Below, piece after piece: positions 42,172 to 53,524 of a stretch of DNA of 64,000 nt. The notes under the pieces were generated by a model. That model ran no database searches. It was given only the letters and a program-made list of their open reading frames with translations, and was not told the DNA's origin. The position numbers and the translations under genes were made by a program. Position 1 is the stretch's first letter, and each line of letters starts with the position of its first letter. Source of the DNA: Butyrivibrio sp. AE3009 (GTDB taxonomy: Bacteria > Bacillota > Clostridia > Lachnospirales > Lachnospiraceae); assembly GCF_000420845.1 (NCBI RefSeq), contig NZ_ATVS01000014.1:1-64000 (forward strand). The letters are read 5' to 3'.

Positions 42172-42201
42172 ACATCTTTTTTAATCGATGTTCTCAGTCC
42201 G
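42172..42201 (-). terminator. Terminator after the glgX-type gene
   Basis: Minus strand CGGACT..ACATC pairs with GATGT..AGTCCG around an A-rich loop with a four-base internal mismatch. TTTTTATTT follows. Confidence 0.8.
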
Positions 42202-42260
42202 CTAATCTTTGATTATTTTGCAATCAACCGCGTTTTGTAAAAAATCTTATATTCAACAAT

Positions 42261-44345
42261 TTACAATGCAACTAGTATAATTGTTGAACGAGGTTGTAGT
42301 TCAATGGATTCTTTATTTAAATATTTATGTGATTTTTTGAAGTCAAAATTTGATGAATTTGAATCAAATTTTATGTTCCAATTCATGTGTTTGGGAATGA
42401 TTGGAAGGTTAAAAATTCTCTTTTCCCAATATGAATTAACCAAAACATAAATGAATGTATCTTTTTTTGTGCCAAATTTTGTATGGTCTTCCGCATATAG
42501 GTATGCAAAAGACAGATTGGAAGCATTCTCATCCAGTTCCCAAGGGGTTGTGCCATGGAATGACAGCTCCGGATATCCGGTGCCGTTGGGACCAAAATCA
42601 TAACTTGCTGAAGTCAATACAGGATGAGCCTTCCTGAAAGCAATAAGGTTTTTCACATATTCAAAGAGTTCTCTGTTTCTGTCAAGATCGTTCCAGTCAA
42701 GGTACGATATCTCATTGTCCTGACAGTAGGCATTGTTATTGCCTTTCTGAGAATTGGCAAATTCATCCCCGGAGAGAAACATAGGCATTCCTCGGCTGGT
42801 TAGAAGGATTGTCATGAAATTCTTCATCTGCTTAAGTCTGCATTCATTAACCTCAGGATCGTCGCATTCGCCCTCTGCCCCGCAGTTCCAGCTGTAATTG
42901 TCATTGGAACCGTCTCTGTTATCCTCACCGTTACCTTCGTTGTGCTTATCATTGTACGATACCAGGTCATTAAGCGTAAATCCATCGTGACAGGTAATGA
43001 AATTTACTGACAGTAACGGACTTTTACCTCCGTACAGATCCTCCGAGCCACGTATTCTTCTATACGCTTCAGGCGCAAGCTCTCCTGTTCCTTTTACAAA
43101 TTGCCTTATAGCATCACGGTATTTTCCATTCCATTCGGCCCATCTGTTGTATGAAGGAAAACTTCCTACCTGGTACAACCCGCCTGCATCCCAGGCCTCT
43201 GCAATAAGAACACTCTTGCCAAGGACAGCATCATGAGCAAGACTCTCAAGAAGTGGTGGATTCATCATAGGATGTCCATCCTCATCTCTGGACAAGATAG
43301 ATGCCAGATCAAACCTGAATCCGTCCACATGGTAGGAAAATACCCAGTACCTTAGGCAATCCAGAATAAAGTTTCTGACAACAGGATTATTGCAGTTCAT
43401 AGTATTGCCACAACCGCTAAAGTTATAGTAACCTCCATCCGGCGTCAAAAGATAATAATTCCTGTTATCAATACCTTTAAAAGAAATATAAGGGCCGTTT
43501 TCATTCCCCTCAGCTGTATGATTAAACACCACATCCAAAATTACTTCGATACCATTTCTGTGCAGGTGCTTTATCATATTTTTGAGCTCATCGCTCTCCA
43601 TACCAAAGGGCGCAGATGCAGCATACCCTGCTTTTGGTGCAAAAAATCCCACAGTAGAATATCCCCAGTAATTCAGGAGTCTTTGTCCATTTACTACTCT
43701 GGAGTTCTCAAATTCATCAAATTCGAATATAGGCATCAATTCGATACAGTTTATACCAAGCTCTTTTAGGTATGGAATCTTCTCAAGAATTCCTGCATAA
43801 GTTCCCTTGTATTTCACACCACTGGACTGATGAGCAGTAAAAGACCTCACATGCATCTCATAAATAATCAGATCCTGCTGCAGAAGCTCTAACGGCTTAT
43901 CGCCTTCCCAATCATAATCTTCTCTGATTATCTGTCCTCGATGCTGAAAATCATCTTTCCGCCGCCCCTTCCCCCAAACAGAACGCCCGGAAATTGATTT
44001 GGCGTATGGGTCAAGGAGAACTTTGCTCTTATCAAATCGAAGCCCCTTTTCCGGCGCATATTCACCGTCGAACCGGTATCCATACTCAACAGTCTCGATG
44101 TTTAAGCCAAATACCATCATGGTATAGACATCCCCGATACGAAATTCCTCCGGAAAAGGTATCTCAACAAAGGGTTTATTTGCTCCGTGATTAAACAAAA
44201 GGAGCGTACAGCCCCTTGCCTCAGTGGAGTAAATACTAAAGTTTACTCCTCCATCGGTGACTGTCGCTCCAAAGGGCATAATACGCCCGATTCGATATTC
44301 AAGTCCTTTTATCTTGTTGGTAGGAAAAGTATCAACAAGTCTCAT
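42261..44345 (-). CDS. glgX: Glycogen debranching enzyme/isoamylase (GlgX type)
   Basis: GH13 enzyme that hydrolyses alpha-1,6 branches. The 694-residue protein has an N-terminal CBM48 domain (MPFGATVTDGGVNFSIYSTE), the Y(E)MHVRSFT motif, and intact catalytic regions: VILDVVFNHTAEG, DGFRFDLASIL (nucleophile Asp), LIAEAWDAGG (acid/base Glu) and NFITCHDGFTLNDL (third Asp). It lies close to the degenerate GlgB-like gene and contrasts with it. I start at ATG 44345 (MRLVDTF) with AGAGG seven bases upstream. The L,D-transpeptidase gene ends 48 bases before, so co-transcription is possible. Confidence 0.92.
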   Translation of the reverse strand: MRLVDTFPTNKIKGLEYRIGRIMPFGATVTDGGVNFSIYSTEARGCTLLLFNHGANKPFVEIPFPEEFRIGDVYTMMVFGLNIETVEYGYRFDGEYAPEKGLRFDKSKVLLDPYAKSISGRSVWGKGRRKDDFQHRGQIIREDYDWEGDKPLELLQQDLIIYEMHVRSFTAHQSSGVKYKGTYAGILEKIPYLKELGINCIELMPIFEFDEFENSRVVNGQRLLNYWGYSTVGFFAPKAGYAASAPFGMESDELKNMIKHLHRNGIEVILDVVFNHTAEGNENGPYISFKGIDNRNYYLLTPDGGYYNFSGCGNTMNCNNPVVRNFILDCLRYWVFSYHVDGFRFDLASILSRDEDGHPMMNPPLLESLAHDAVLGKSVLIAEAWDAGGLYQVGSFPSYNRWAEWNGKYRDAIRQFVKGTGELAPEAYRRIRGSEDLYGGKSPLLSVNFITCHDGFTLNDLVSYNDKHNEGNGEDNRDGSNDNYSWNCGAEGECDDPEVNECRLKQMKNFMTILLTSRGMPMFLSGDEFANSQKGNNNAYCQDNEISYLDWNDLDRNRELFEYVKNLIAFRKAHPVLTSASYDFGPNGTGYPELSFHGTTPWELDENASNLSFAYLYAEDHTKFGTKKDTFIYVLVNSYWEKRIFNLPIIPKHMNWNIKFDSNSSNFDFKKSHKYLNKESIELQPRSTIILVAL

Positions 44346-44393
44346 ATAAATGCCTCTCGTCAAATAACGAAACACTTTATATCGGTAGCACTA

Positions 44394-45911
44394 TTAATAA
44401 TATAACACTACAGGGGTTCCTACTTCCACCACTTCCCACAGCTGACTTACCTGGGACTCAGGGCAGTTAATGCAGCCATGCGAACCGTCGCGTTTATAAA
44501 TTTCTTCTCCGAATTTGTTTCTCCAGTTAGCATCATGAATACCGACTCCCTTGTGTACACCAAGCCAGTAATTGACGTAGGAAACATAATCAGCGCCTCT
44601 AAGATAGGTGTGATAGCGTTTGTTGTAAATGTTGTAGACTCCTGTCGGAGTACCTCTCCCGCGATTAATATTACCGGTAACCACGGGCATCTCCATATTG
44701 AGCTGTCCGTCAACATAGTAGCGAAGCTCCTGCTTGCCCATATCTACTTCGATATAGGTTTGGCCAAGCTCTTTAGCAGCATCGAAGGATTTTACACCAT
44801 CAGCCATAGATATTTCTCTTTTAACGGATGCAGATTTGGTATCTGCCAAAAATGCCGCCTTAAGATATTCGAATTCTTCGTCAATCTCAATAAGGCTTCC
44901 GTTTCCTCTGGAATTATCCCTGTAAAAAACTTCAGTTCCGGTGCCGTTTTTATAATTTGCAAGAAATCTGGAGGTATCGTAGGTCTCTTCAATTCCCTTG
45001 AGGAATTCATACATCTTGCGTTCACTGATGATCAGATTTCCATCATAGTCAAAAAGAAATCCATCTTCAGCCAGAACGCCTTCCTCCTCAAGATCCATTA
45101 TCTCCCTGTTTCCGGCGATAAAGAGTCCCATACCGGGAGTTTTTTTGTCATACTCCTCTTCCAGCGCTACCTCCAGATCCTTATCTGTAAGTATCCACTT
45201 CGATACCTGCTCCTTATTGACAGGTATCTCCTCGCCCATTACAGAGTAGCTGATACCGCAGCTCTGGACTTCATCAAGCTTGTCAAAGAGGGCAATTGTC
45301 CTCAGATCCTGCTCAGAGAGCTGAAGCTCTTCGTAGCAGCCTTCTGTTTCCGACAAATCAAGTGTAGTCTTATGCGTATCATAAGCAATATTTACAGCAT
45401 TAAGAATATTTTCTTTGTTCGGAACAAGATTGTAAGCATCGTGAAGCTCATACCCGTTGCCCTTAACTATAGTGACATTGGGAATCTCTTTTTCTTCAAA
45501 AATCTCCCACGCTGCAACCTTATCAAGAAGAAGCGATCTGTCATAAGTTATATCAGGCTCATATTGAATAACCAGGTTCTTAAATACGTTAAGTCCCCAT
45601 GCATATGGGTTGGAATTATCAATGAAATCTCTCAGAGGCCCTGTAAAATCCACTTTCAGGTTCACATCCTCAGGTGATATTACCAGTTCTTCTCCGTCTG
45701 TGCCTTTAATGACAAAATCTTCGCACTTATACTGCGCCACAAGTTCAGCATTGACCTGTTCCACGGTCATTCCGGTGCAATAAACACCATTTATCCAGGT
45801 AAAACATGGAAATCCGTCGGTATAGTACATTCCAAGAAGAACATAAAGGCCGGCGAAAATCACCAGCCCAATTGTTATAAATAAACCAAAAATTTTAAAA
45901 CCTTTTTTCAT
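44394..45911 (-). CDS. L,D-transpeptidase with YkuD domain
   Basis: Membrane-anchored cell-wall cross-linking enzyme. An N-terminal transmembrane helix (about residues 8-30) is followed by about 330 residues with two PG_binding_4/VanW-like repeats. The C-terminal YkuD domain begins near YIEVDMGKQELRYYVDGQ, and contains TPTGVYNIYNK, the metal/active-site His region GVGIHDANWRNKFG and the catalytic Cys motif DGSHGCINCPES. I choose ATG 45911; a GTG nine bases upstream is the alternative. It follows ilvB by 14 bases, so an envelope gene is tied to the amino-acid operon. Confidence 0.9.
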   Translation of the reverse strand: MKKGFKIFGLFITIGLVIFAGLYVLLGMYYTDGFPCFTWINGVYCTGMTVEQVNAELVAQYKCEDFVIKGTDGEELVISPEDVNLKVDFTGPLRDFIDNSNPYAWGLNVFKNLVIQYEPDITYDRSLLLDKVAAWEIFEEKEIPNVTIVKGNGYELHDAYNLVPNKENILNAVNIAYDTHKTTLDLSETEGCYEELQLSEQDLRTIALFDKLDEVQSCGISYSVMGEEIPVNKEQVSKWILTDKDLEVALEEEYDKKTPGMGLFIAGNREIMDLEEEGVLAEDGFLFDYDGNLIISERKMYEFLKGIEETYDTSRFLANYKNGTGTEVFYRDNSRGNGSLIEIDEEFEYLKAAFLADTKSASVKREISMADGVKSFDAAKELGQTYIEVDMGKQELRYYVDGQLNMEMPVVTGNINRGRGTPTGVYNIYNKRYHTYLRGADYVSYVNYWLGVHKGVGIHDANWRNKFGEEIYKRDGSHGCINCPESQVSQLWEVVEVGTPVVLYY

Positions 45912-45925
45912 ACTCCCCACTTCTT

Positions 45926-47611
45926 TTAATTCTTAGACTTTTCCGCAAGATCCTTGGCGTCAAAGGTCTCGCTTAAGGAAGCTCCGGGTGAAACCATAGG
46001 GAATACCTTGTCATCCTCTTCTATTATGCATTCAAGAAGAACAGGCTTCTTGGAGGCTATAGCCTTCTTAAGAGCAGGTGCAACCTCAGACTTCTTGCTG
46101 ATACGAATTGCATCGCAGCCAAGACCCTCGGCTACCTTGCAGTAATCCACTTTGTCCTCAAAAATAGTCTGTGAATAGTGCTGTGAATAGAACAAAGTCT
46201 GCCACTGTCTTACCATACCAAGAACATTGTTGTTGATAACAATCTCAATGATAGGAAGATTATATCTTGAGGCTGTGGCCAGCTCATTCATATTCATTCT
46301 AAAGCAGCCATCTCCCGCAATATTTACGCAGAGCTTGTCAGGGTTAGCTACCTGAGCACCTATGCAGGCGCCAAGGCCGTAGCCCATGGTTCCAAGGCCT
46401 CCTGAAGTAAGGAAGGTTCTGGGTGATCTGAATTTGTAATACTGGGCAGCCCACATCTGATGCTGTCCTACATCAGTAGAGATAATCGCATCGCCCTTGG
46501 TAAGCTTATCAAGCTCCTCGATGATATAAGGGCAGGTAAGCTTGTCAGTCTCATAGGACAGAGGGAATTTCTTTTTATAATCACTTATTTTGGCAATCCA
46601 TTCCTTGTGATCCATCTTTTCAAGTTTTTCATTGAGATCCCCCAGAACCTGCTTTAGGTCACCAACAATAGCATAGTTTATTCTTACGTTCTTGTTGATC
46701 TCAGCAGCATCAATATCTATCTGAAGAATCTTAGCTTTGGATGCAAAAGTCTTGGCATTGCCGGTTACTCTGTCAGAGAATCTTGCACCTAAAGTGATCA
46801 AAAGGTCACACTCAGAAACGCCAAAGTTAGAGGTTTTGGTTCCGTGCATACCGATCATGCCTGTATAGAGCTTGTGAGTTCCGTCAAATGCACCCTTACC
46901 CATAAGCGTATCGCATACAGGAGCATCAATGAGCTCTGCAAACTCCTTAAGTTCCTTGGATGCTCCGGAGATAACAGCGCCGCCTCCGACATAGATAAAG
47001 GGTCTCTTGGAAGCCTTGATCATCTTAACCGCAGCTGCAATTTCATCGGAAGTATACTTTTTCTCAGGCTCTTCCTCAGAGATCTTCTCCTTACGATAAT
47101 CGCAATGTGCCGCAGTAACATCCTTGGTGATATCCACAAGTACAGGACCGGGACGACCTGTTCTTGCGATCTTGAAAGCTTTTCTCAAAGTCTCGGCAAG
47201 ATCCTTAACATCTTTTACAATATAGCCATGCTTAGTGATAGGCATTGTAATTCCGGCGATATCAACCTCCTGGAAGGTATCCTTGCCAAGAAGAGGCAGA
47301 TTAACATTACAGGTAATCGCAACCATAGGCACTGAATCCATATATGCGGAAGCAATACCTGTAACCAGGTTGGTTGAACCGGGGCCTGAGGTAGCCATAC
47401 ATACGCCCACCTTGCCTGTTGATCTGGCATAGCCGTCTGCCGCATGGGCAGCTCCCTGCTCATGGGAAGTTCTGATATGCAGGAAGTTGTCCTGCTGTTT
47501 GTACAATTCATCGTAGATATTAAGGATTGTTCCTCCGGGATAACCAAAAACAGTATCTACTCCCTGTTCCTTAAGACATTCAAGAACAATCTGTGCTCCT
47601 GTAAGCTGCAT
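45926..47611 (-). CDS. ilvB: Acetolactate synthase large subunit
   Basis: Thiamine-diphosphate enzyme of valine/leucine/isoleucine synthesis. It has the catalytic Glu in IRTSHEQGAAHAADGYARS, the ATSGPGSTNLVTGIA and GVCMATSGPG segments, and the ThDP motif beginning NIAGDGCFRMNMNELATASR. The length of 561 residues is normal. I start at ATG 47611 (MQLTGAQ) with GAGGAG nine to ten bases upstream. No small regulatory subunit (ilvN/ilvH) is in the unit. It lies 27 bases after ilvD. Confidence 0.95.
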   Translation of the reverse strand: MQLTGAQIVLECLKEQGVDTVFGYPGGTILNIYDELYKQQDNFLHIRTSHEQGAAHAADGYARSTGKVGVCMATSGPGSTNLVTGIASAYMDSVPMVAITCNVNLPLLGKDTFQEVDIAGITMPITKHGYIVKDVKDLAETLRKAFKIARTGRPGPVLVDITKDVTAAHCDYRKEKISEEEPEKKYTSDEIAAAVKMIKASKRPFIYVGGGAVISGASKELKEFAELIDAPVCDTLMGKGAFDGTHKLYTGMIGMHGTKTSNFGVSECDLLITLGARFSDRVTGNAKTFASKAKILQIDIDAAEINKNVRINYAIVGDLKQVLGDLNEKLEKMDHKEWIAKISDYKKKFPLSYETDKLTCPYIIEELDKLTKGDAIISTDVGQHQMWAAQYYKFRSPRTFLTSGGLGTMGYGLGACIGAQVANPDKLCVNIAGDGCFRMNMNELATASRYNLPIIEIVINNNVLGMVRQWQTLFYSQHYSQTIFEDKVDYCKVAEGLGCDAIRISKKSEVAPALKKAIASKKPVLLECIIEEDDKVFPMVSPGASLSETFDAKDLAEKSKN

Positions 47612-47638
47612 TTTTTCACACTCCTCGTCTGGCAAATA

Positions 47639-49321
47639 TTATTTTGAAGTACCGGGAATCTCAAGGATTGCTCCTCTGTTTCCGCTGGTAACAAGTTCTC
47701 TGTATCTTGCAAGATAGCCGGTTGTTACCTTGGGCTCTCTTGGCTGCCACTTAGCTCTTCTTGCAGCAAGCTCCTCATCGGATACCTTGACATTAAGAGC
47801 ATTATTAGGAATATCAACGCTGATGATATCGCCTTCTTCAACAAGTGCGATAGGTCCGCCAACAGCAGCCTCAGGAGATACGTGTCCGATGGACGCTCCC
47901 CTACTTGCTCCGGAGAATCTTCCGTCTGTTATAAGTGCAACAGTTGAGCCAAGGCCCATTCCGGCGATAGCTGATGTAGGATTGAGCATCTCTCTCATTC
48001 CGGGGCCACCCTTAGGGCCTTCGTATCTGATAACTACTACATCACCCTCTTTAATCTTGCCACCAAGAATTGCGGAAATAGCATCTTCTTCACAGTCAAA
48101 TACTCTTGCAGGACCCTCATGGGTCATCATCTCAGGTGCAACTGCAGATTTCTTGACGATACCTGTATCAGGTGCAAGATTGCCCTTAAGAACAGCAATT
48201 CCACCTGACTGCATATATGGATTCTCAATAGGTCTGATAACTTCAGGATTGAGATTAGTTACACCTTCAAGGTTCTCCTTGATAGTCTTACCTGTAACTG
48301 TAATAAGATCGGTATTCAAAAGATCCTTCTTAACCAGCTCAGACATTACAGCAAGTACACCGCCTGCCTCGTTCAGATCTTCCATGTAAGTAGGACCAGC
48401 AGGAGCCAGATGGCAAAGGTTAGGGGTTCTTGAAGATACTTCATTAGCAATCTCCATGTTGAGATCAACCCCTGCCTCATGTGCGATAGCAGGAAGGTGA
48501 AGCATTGTATTGGTTGAGCATCCAAGAGCCATATCCATAGCAAGCGCATTCATAAATGCTTCCTTGGTCATAATATCTCTTGGTCTGATATTTTTCTCAA
48601 TAAGATTCATTACTGCATAGCCGGCCTTCTTGGCAAGTCTGATTCTTGCAGAATATACCGCAGGAATAGTACCGTTACCGGGAAGTCCCATTCCGATTGA
48701 CTCTGTGAGACAGTTCATGGAATTGGCTGTATACATACCTGAGCAGGAGCCGCAGGTAGGACATGCCTTTTCTTCGTACTCGCAGAGCTTGGCATTGGTC
48801 ATCTTGCCTGCAGATACCGAACCAACTGCTTCAAACATAGCAGAAAGTGAAGTCTTGTGACCATCTACTCTTCCTGCCATCATAGGACCGCCAGAAACAA
48901 ATACTGTAGGAATATTAACACGGGCAGCTGCCATCAGAAGTCCCGGTACATTTTTATCACAGTTGGGTATGCATACCATTCCGTCAAAAGCATGTGCCTT
49001 AGCAAGGCACTCAGTGGAATCGGCTATAAGATCTCTGGTAACAAGGGAATATTTCATTCCGATATGTCCCATGGCAATGCCGTCGCAAACAGCAATAGCA
49101 GGAACAACTACGGGCATACCACCGGCTTCTGCAACCGCAAGCTTAACAGCCTCAGTAATCTTATCCAGATTCATATGTCCCGGAACGATCTCATTGTATG
49201 AGCTGACAATACCGATAAGAGGTTTTCTTCTCTCCTCTTCGGTAAATCCAAGTGCATTAAATAAACTTCTGTGTGGAGCCTGCTGAAGGCCTTCCATAAC
49301 TCTGTCACTATTCATAGCCAT
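47639..49321 (-). CDS. ilvD: Dihydroxy-acid dehydratase
   Basis: Iron-sulfur enzyme of branched-chain amino acid synthesis. It has the cluster ligands in [12 protein letters not shown] and [19 protein letters not shown], and the C-terminal motif [20 protein letters not shown]. The length of 560 residues is typical. ATG 49321 is preceded by AAGGAGAGAG. It sits between the GT-C-like membrane gene and ilvB. Confidence 0.97.
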   Translation of the reverse strand: MAMNSDRVMEGLQQAPHRSLFNALGFTEEERRKPLIGIVSSYNEIVPGHMNLDKITEAVKLAVAEAGGMPVVVPAIAVCDGIAMGHIGMKYSLVTRDLIADSTECLAKAHAFDGMVCIPNCDKNVPGLLMAAARVNIPTVFVSGGPMMAGRVDGHKTSLSAMFEAVGSVSAGKMTNAKLCEYEEKACPTCGSCSGMYTANSMNCLTESIGMGLPGNGTIPAVYSARIRLAKKAGYAVMNLIEKNIRPRDIMTKEAFMNALAMDMALGCSTNTMLHLPAIAHEAGVDLNMEIANEVSSRTPNLCHLAPAGPTYMEDLNEAGGVLAVMSELVKKDLLNTDLITVTGKTIKENLEGVTNLNPEVIRPIENPYMQSGGIAVLKGNLAPDTGIVKKSAVAPEMMTHEGPARVFDCEEDAISAILGGKIKEGDVVVIRYEGPKGGPGMREMLNPTSAIAGMGLGSTVALITDGRFSGASRGASIGHVSPEAAVGGPIALVEEGDIISVDIPNNALNVKVSDEELAARRAKWQPREPKVTTGYLARYRELVTSGNRGAILEIPGTSK

Positions 49322-49333
49322 GTTCTCTCTCCT

Positions 49334-51031
49334 TTACCTTGTATAAACCAAAAAATTTTCATTTTCATATCTGACATGCATTGATTCAATATAGTCCCAG
49401 TTAATATCATCGTGAAATGCATAGAATTTCCAATGATTTTCTCCCAGATATTCATCCTCGAGAAGGACCTTATCAAGAATCACCAGATCACATCCTGTTA
49501 CATCCGTATTCAGACAATCAATGTTCCAACCAAATTTCAAAAGATATCTCTGATCACAGTCCAGAGCGGCAATCTTGCTCTTATTTGAAACATTCGCAAC
49601 ATACAGTGAGTTGAAAAGATCATTTTCCCTCTCACCCAGCTGCATATTGAACTGCGGACCCGAAATACGTATCAAAAAGTAGATAAATATCACCAAAACA
49701 GGTAAATACACAAATGCTGAATTATACCATTTATCTGTTTTATTAATTATCTCAATTTCCTTATGGGGTGCATTATCAGCATCTGTATTTTCCATAATAC
49801 CGTTGTAGATGCGAATGCCGAAGTTAATGATCTTCTCCAAAACTCCGCAGATACACAGCGATATTAGAACTCCTCCAAAGAAAAAACTCTCAGCATAAGG
49901 AAGTTCGTGCCTGATTATAAGCATAAATCCCACAAGAGTAAAATTAACAATAACAATCAAATTAATAACGGTTCTGCTGTACTCAAAGTGTCTGATACAT
50001 TCTACCAGCAGTACCGATAATCCTGTTACCAGGAACAAAATGACTACCATGCTGACGCCGGGAGTGATCATCTCAAGAACTTCAAAGATCCAATTACCAA
50101 ATTGCCTGCTGAAAGCCTGCGTATCCATCTTTTGTACATACGCCTGCGACATCATCAGATCCGCACCTGTAAACCAGGCTTTCCCCGGAGTTCTCAGAAG
50201 TACTGAGGACTTAAGCCCGCCGTATTTCTCAATGGCACCTTCCGCATTGACCAGCAGATTGGTTCCCAATGACAGCCACACTGCAGAATATAAGAACACG
50301 GTCACAATCATGGAAACAACAGAAACTCCAAGTATACCCTTAAGCTTTCTGTAGTAGATGTTCTCGGAATTGTTCCCATATACGCTGCGACTTCTCATTC
50401 CATTGATAAAGAGGAATGTAAAAGCCGCAACACAGGTAGGTAAAACCCATAACACACTTATCGGCACAGTATAAATGCCAAGCACCATGAAAAATCCAAG
50501 GAGCTTAAAATGCGGTTTCCTGCTCTCTCCCGCTTTGCATATATCTCCCAAAAGATATATGCCGGCAAGAAAACATGTGGTTCCAAGTGTATAACCTCTT
50601 CCCTGAACACTGAACTCATTCACCATCTTCATGGAAGCATATAGAATTGTCGACGCCAGTGGAAGTCCGTGAGAATAATATCTTGAAGTTATCTTGTACA
50701 TAAGTATCAGATTGACGATTGCACAGACAAAAGATACTCCTCTAAGTCCCAGATAAGAATTCCCAAGCAGTGTAAGTATTGAAGCAATAACCGCATAACC
50801 TATATGGTCATTTGGCATAGTCCAGTGCAAAGCCGAATAAACAGGACCTCTGCTGATGAAATTGTAATAGGTATACAGTTCCGTAAATACAGGAGTAATG
50901 GCAAACATTCTCCATAAGTAATAGGCTCCCATCCCGATAATAAATAACGTGACCGCAATGGTCTCTGGTTCATGGGGTAAAAAATTGTATACCTTCTTTT
51001 CAGTTTTAGCTATTAATGATTCGTTCAGCAA
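49334..51031 (-). CDS. GT-C type (GT39/PMT-like) polytopic membrane glycosyltransferase, putative
   Basis: A 565-residue membrane protein with about eleven to twelve helices. An acidic residue lies in the first extracytoplasmic loop ([13 protein letters not shown]), followed by [18 protein letters not shown] and a long soluble C-terminal domain. This plan resembles lipid-phosphosugar-dependent GT-C glycosyltransferases; no substrate can be named. The start is TTG 51031 with GGGAG six bases upstream inside the leuB end, giving a 26-base overlap with leuB; the first in-frame ATG is about 30 codons later, inside helix one. It ends 12 bases before ilvD. An envelope gene inside a leu/ilv unit is unusual. 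Confidence 0.65.
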   Translation of the reverse strand: MLNESLIAKTEKKVYNFLPHEPETIAVTLFIIGMGAYYLWRMFAITPVFTELYTYYNFISRGPVYSALHWTMPNDHIGYAVIASILTLLGNSYLGLRGVSFVCAIVNLILMYKITSRYYSHGLPLASTILYASMKMVNEFSVQGRGYTLGTTCFLAGIYLLGDICKAGESRKPHFKLLGFFMVLGIYTVPISVLWVLPTCVAAFTFLFINGMRSRSVYGNNSENIYYRKLKGILGVSVVSMIVTVFLYSAVWLSLGTNLLVNAEGAIEKYGGLKSSVLLRTPGKAWFTGADLMMSQAYVQKMDTQAFSRQFGNWIFEVLEMITPGVSMVVILFLVTGLSVLLVECIRHFEYSRTVINLIVIVNFTLVGFMLIIRHELPYAESFFFGGVLISLCICGVLEKIINFGIRIYNGIMENTDADNAPHKEIEIINKTDKWYNSAFVYLPVLVIFIYFLIRISGPQFNMQLGERENDLFNSLYVANVSNKSKIAALDCDQRYLLKFGWNIDCLNTDVTGCDLVILDKVLLEDEYLGENHWKFYAFHDDINWDYIESMHVRYENENFLVYTR

Positions 51032-52109
51032 TCAGGTCTCCCATTTCGCTGCAGCTGGTCTTGGTAAATGCCGATTCTTCTGACTTAGGCAGAATATCAA
51101 CGGTTCTATAGCCCTCTTCCAGGACTTTTTTAACAGCATTCTCAATTGCATCAGCTTCCTTGTCAAAGTTGAAGCTGTATCTAAGCATCATTGCAGCGGA
51201 AAGTATTGTAGCTATAGGATTGGCAATGTTCTGTCCGGCGATATCCGGAGCACTGCCGTGACTTGGCTCGTAAAGTCCAAATGTCGTGTCATTAAGTGAA
51301 GCACTGGGAAGCATACCAATGGAGCCGGTAATCATGCTTGCTTCATCGGAAAGGATATCCCCGAACATATTCTCAGTAAGGACCACATCAAACTGAGCAG
51401 GATCCTTAACGAGCTGCATTGCACAGTTATCTACAAGCATATGTTCAAGAGTTACATCGGGATAGTCCTTAGCAACTTCCTCTACAACCTTTCTCCAAAG
51501 TCTGGAGGAATCAAGGACGTTAGCTTTATCTACACTTATTACGCTCTTTCTGCGCTTTCTTGCAACATCGAAGGCGCGGATGGCAATACGGCGGATCTCG
51601 CTCTCCTTGTAAGTAAGTGTATCAGTTGCTACAAGTTCGCCCTCTACTTCATCAGTATGTCTATCGCCAAAGTAGAGTCCACCGGTAAGCTCTCGCATAA
51701 TCAGCATATCAAAGCCCTTCTCGCCGGTTGAAGCCTTAAGAGGACATGCATCCTTAAGCTGAGGATAAAGGTAAGCAGGTCTTAAATTAGCGAATAGATT
51801 AAGACTCTTTCTAAGTTTAAGAAGTCCGGCCTCAGGACGAAGTGAAGGCTCAAGCTTGTACCAGGGCGATGTAGAGGTGTTGCCTCCGATAGATCCCATA
51901 AGTACTGCATCTGCAGCCTTGGCATCGGCAATCGCCTCATCGGTAAGAGGAACACCGCAGGCATCTATTGAACAGCCGCCCATCAGAATATCTTTGTAAA
52001 CAAATTCATGCCCAAAAACCTCGGCAACCTTATCAAGAACCTTCTTAGCTTCTGTAACAATCTCAGGTCCGATTCCGTCACCGGGAATACAGGTAATGTT
52101 CTTCTTCAT
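51006..52109 (-). CDS. leuB: 3-isopropylmalate dehydrogenase
   Basis: Leucine-pathway oxidative decarboxylase. It begins [20 protein letters not shown], has the substrate loop [29 protein letters not shown], and the metal/NAD region [20 protein letters not shown] and [18 protein letters not shown]. The length of 367 residues is normal. ATG 52109 is preceded by GGAGGAG. leuA, leuC and leuD are not in the window. It follows trpB2 by 23 bases. Confidence 0.96.
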   Translation of the reverse strand: MKKNITCIPGDGIGPEIVTEAKKVLDKVAEVFGHEFVYKDILMGGCSIDACGVPLTDEAIADAKAADAVLMGSIGGNTSTSPWYKLEPSLRPEAGLLKLRKSLNLFANLRPAYLYPQLKDACPLKASTGEKGFDMLIMRELTGGLYFGDRHTDEVEGELVATDTLTYKESEIRRIAIRAFDVARKRRKSVISVDKANVLDSSRLWRKVVEEVAKDYPDVTLEHMLVDNCAMQLVKDPAQFDVVLTENMFGDILSDEASMITGSIGMLPSASLNDTTFGLYEPSHGSAPDIAGQNIANPIATILSAAMMLRYSFNFDKEADAIENAVKKVLEEGYRTVDILPKSEESAFTKTSCSEMGDLIAERIINS

Positions 52110-52132
52110 AATCTCCTCCGTAAATATTTGAG

Positions 52133-53497
52133 TTAAACCTGCGGAAGCTGTGAAAGTGACTTCTCAAGCTCAGCATCAGAAGGGATATAATCTGACATAT
52201 CACCGTCGTTGAACTTCTGATATGCCACCATATCGAAATATCCTGTTCCTGTAAGACCAAATACAATGTTCTTCTCTTCTCCTGTCTCTTTACACTTAAG
52301 AGCCTCATCGATGGCAACTCTGATAGCATGGCTACTCTCAGGTGCAGGAAGAATACCCTCAACTCTTGAGAACATCTCAGCAGCTTCAAATACACTGGTC
52401 TGTTCCACAGCTCTTGCTGAGAGAAGTCCCTGATCGTACAGTTCGGAAACAACTGAGCTCATGCCGTGATAGCGAAGTCCTCCGGCATGGTTGGCTGAAG
52501 GCATAAATCCGCTTCCGAGAGTATACATCTTGGCAAGAGGACATACCTTACCGGTATCACAGAAGTCATACGCATATTTACCTCTTGTAAGTGAAGGACA
52601 GGAAGCAGGCTCAACAGCAATAATGTCATAATCAGCTTCACCTCTGAGCATCTCTCCAACGAAAGGAGAAATAAGTCCGCCAAGGTTAGATCCGCCACCT
52701 GCGCAGCCGATGATGGTATCTGCCTTGATTCCGTATTTATCAAGAGCTGCCTTGGTCTCAAGACCGATAACAGACTGGTGAAGAAGTACCTGAGAAAGTA
52801 CAGATCCAAGAACGTATCTGTAGCCTTCCTTGGAGGTAGCTGCCTCTACAGCCTCTGAAATAGCACATCCAAGAGATCCGTTGGTTCCGGGGAACTCAGC
52901 GTTGATCTTTCTTCCAATCTCAGTATCCATAGAAGGTGAAGGTGTTACACTTGCGCCAAAGGTGCGCATTACTTCACGTCTAAAGGGTTTCTGCTCATAG
53001 GAAACCTTAACCATATATACATGACAGGCAAGATCAAAATATGCACAGGCCATGGAAAGTGCAGTTCCCCACTGACCTGCTCCGGTCTCTGTGGTAACGC
53101 CCTTAAGGCCCTGCTTCTTGGCATAATATGCCTGAGCAATAGCGGAATTAAGCTTGTGAGAGCCTGAGGTATTGTTTCCCTCAAACTTGTAATAGATATG
53201 AGCGGGAGTTCCAAGCTTTTTCTCAAGGAAATAAGCTCTTACAAGAGGTGAAGGTCTGTACATCTTGTAAAACTCTCTGATCTCATCCGGAATCGGAATG
53301 TAGGCATCGGTATCATTGAGCTCCTGAAGTGCCAGTTCGTGGCAGAAAATGTGTGACAGCTCATCAACTGTTACCGGCTTAAGTGTTGCAGGGTTAAGGA
53401 TGGGTGCGGGCTTCTTCTTCATATCTGCCCTGACATTGTACCAATCCTTGGGTAATTCGTTCTCCTCTAAGTAAATCTTATAGGGTATGTTACTCAT
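52133..53497 (-). CDS. Tryptophan synthase beta-like protein (TrpB2 type)
   Basis: PLP enzyme of the stand-alone TrpB2 group, which condenses indole with serine or phosphoserine. It has the Schiff-base lysine in [20 protein letters not shown], the [15 protein letters not shown] motif, the phosphate loop [12 protein letters not shown], and the longer N-terminal region and [15 protein letters not shown] segment that separate TrpB2 from TrpB1. The length of 454 residues fits. I start at ATG 53497 (MSNIPYKI) with GGGAGGAG upstream. It is the first gene of the leu/ilv unit; no trpA is present. Its product demand for serine fits the serine genes nearby, but this is only a context remark. Confidence 0.9.
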   Translation of the reverse strand: MSNIPYKIYLEENELPKDWYNVRADMKKKPAPILNPATLKPVTVDELSHIFCHELALQELNDTDAYIPIPDEIREFYKMYRPSPLVRAYFLEKKLGTPAHIYYKFEGNNTSGSHKLNSAIAQAYYAKKQGLKGVTTETGAGQWGTALSMACAYFDLACHVYMVKVSYEQKPFRREVMRTFGASVTPSPSMDTEIGRKINAEFPGTNGSLGCAISEAVEAATSKEGYRYVLGSVLSQVLLHQSVIGLETKAALDKYGIKADTIIGCAGGGSNLGGLISPFVGEMLRGEADYDIIAVEPASCPSLTRGKYAYDFCDTGKVCPLAKMYTLGSGFMPSANHAGGLRYHGMSSVVSELYDQGLLSARAVEQTSVFEAAEMFSRVEGILPAPESSHAIRVAIDEALKCKETGEEKNIVFGLTGTGYFDMVAYQKFNDGDMSDYIPSDAELEKSLSQLPQV

Positions 53498-53524
53498 ATT
53501 AACTCCTCCCAACGCGTATTTTTA

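Noticed and set aside
42261..44345. Inactive debranching enzyme, by analogy with the GlgB-like protein
   Set aside because: All three catalytic residues of the GlgX-type protein are in place (FRFDLAS, IAEAWD, TCHDGF).
44478..45677. 399-residue plus-strand ORF antisense to the L,D-transpeptidase
   Set aside because: It is the mirror of a gene with clear YkuD motifs, and its hydrophobic translation has no family features or ribosome site.
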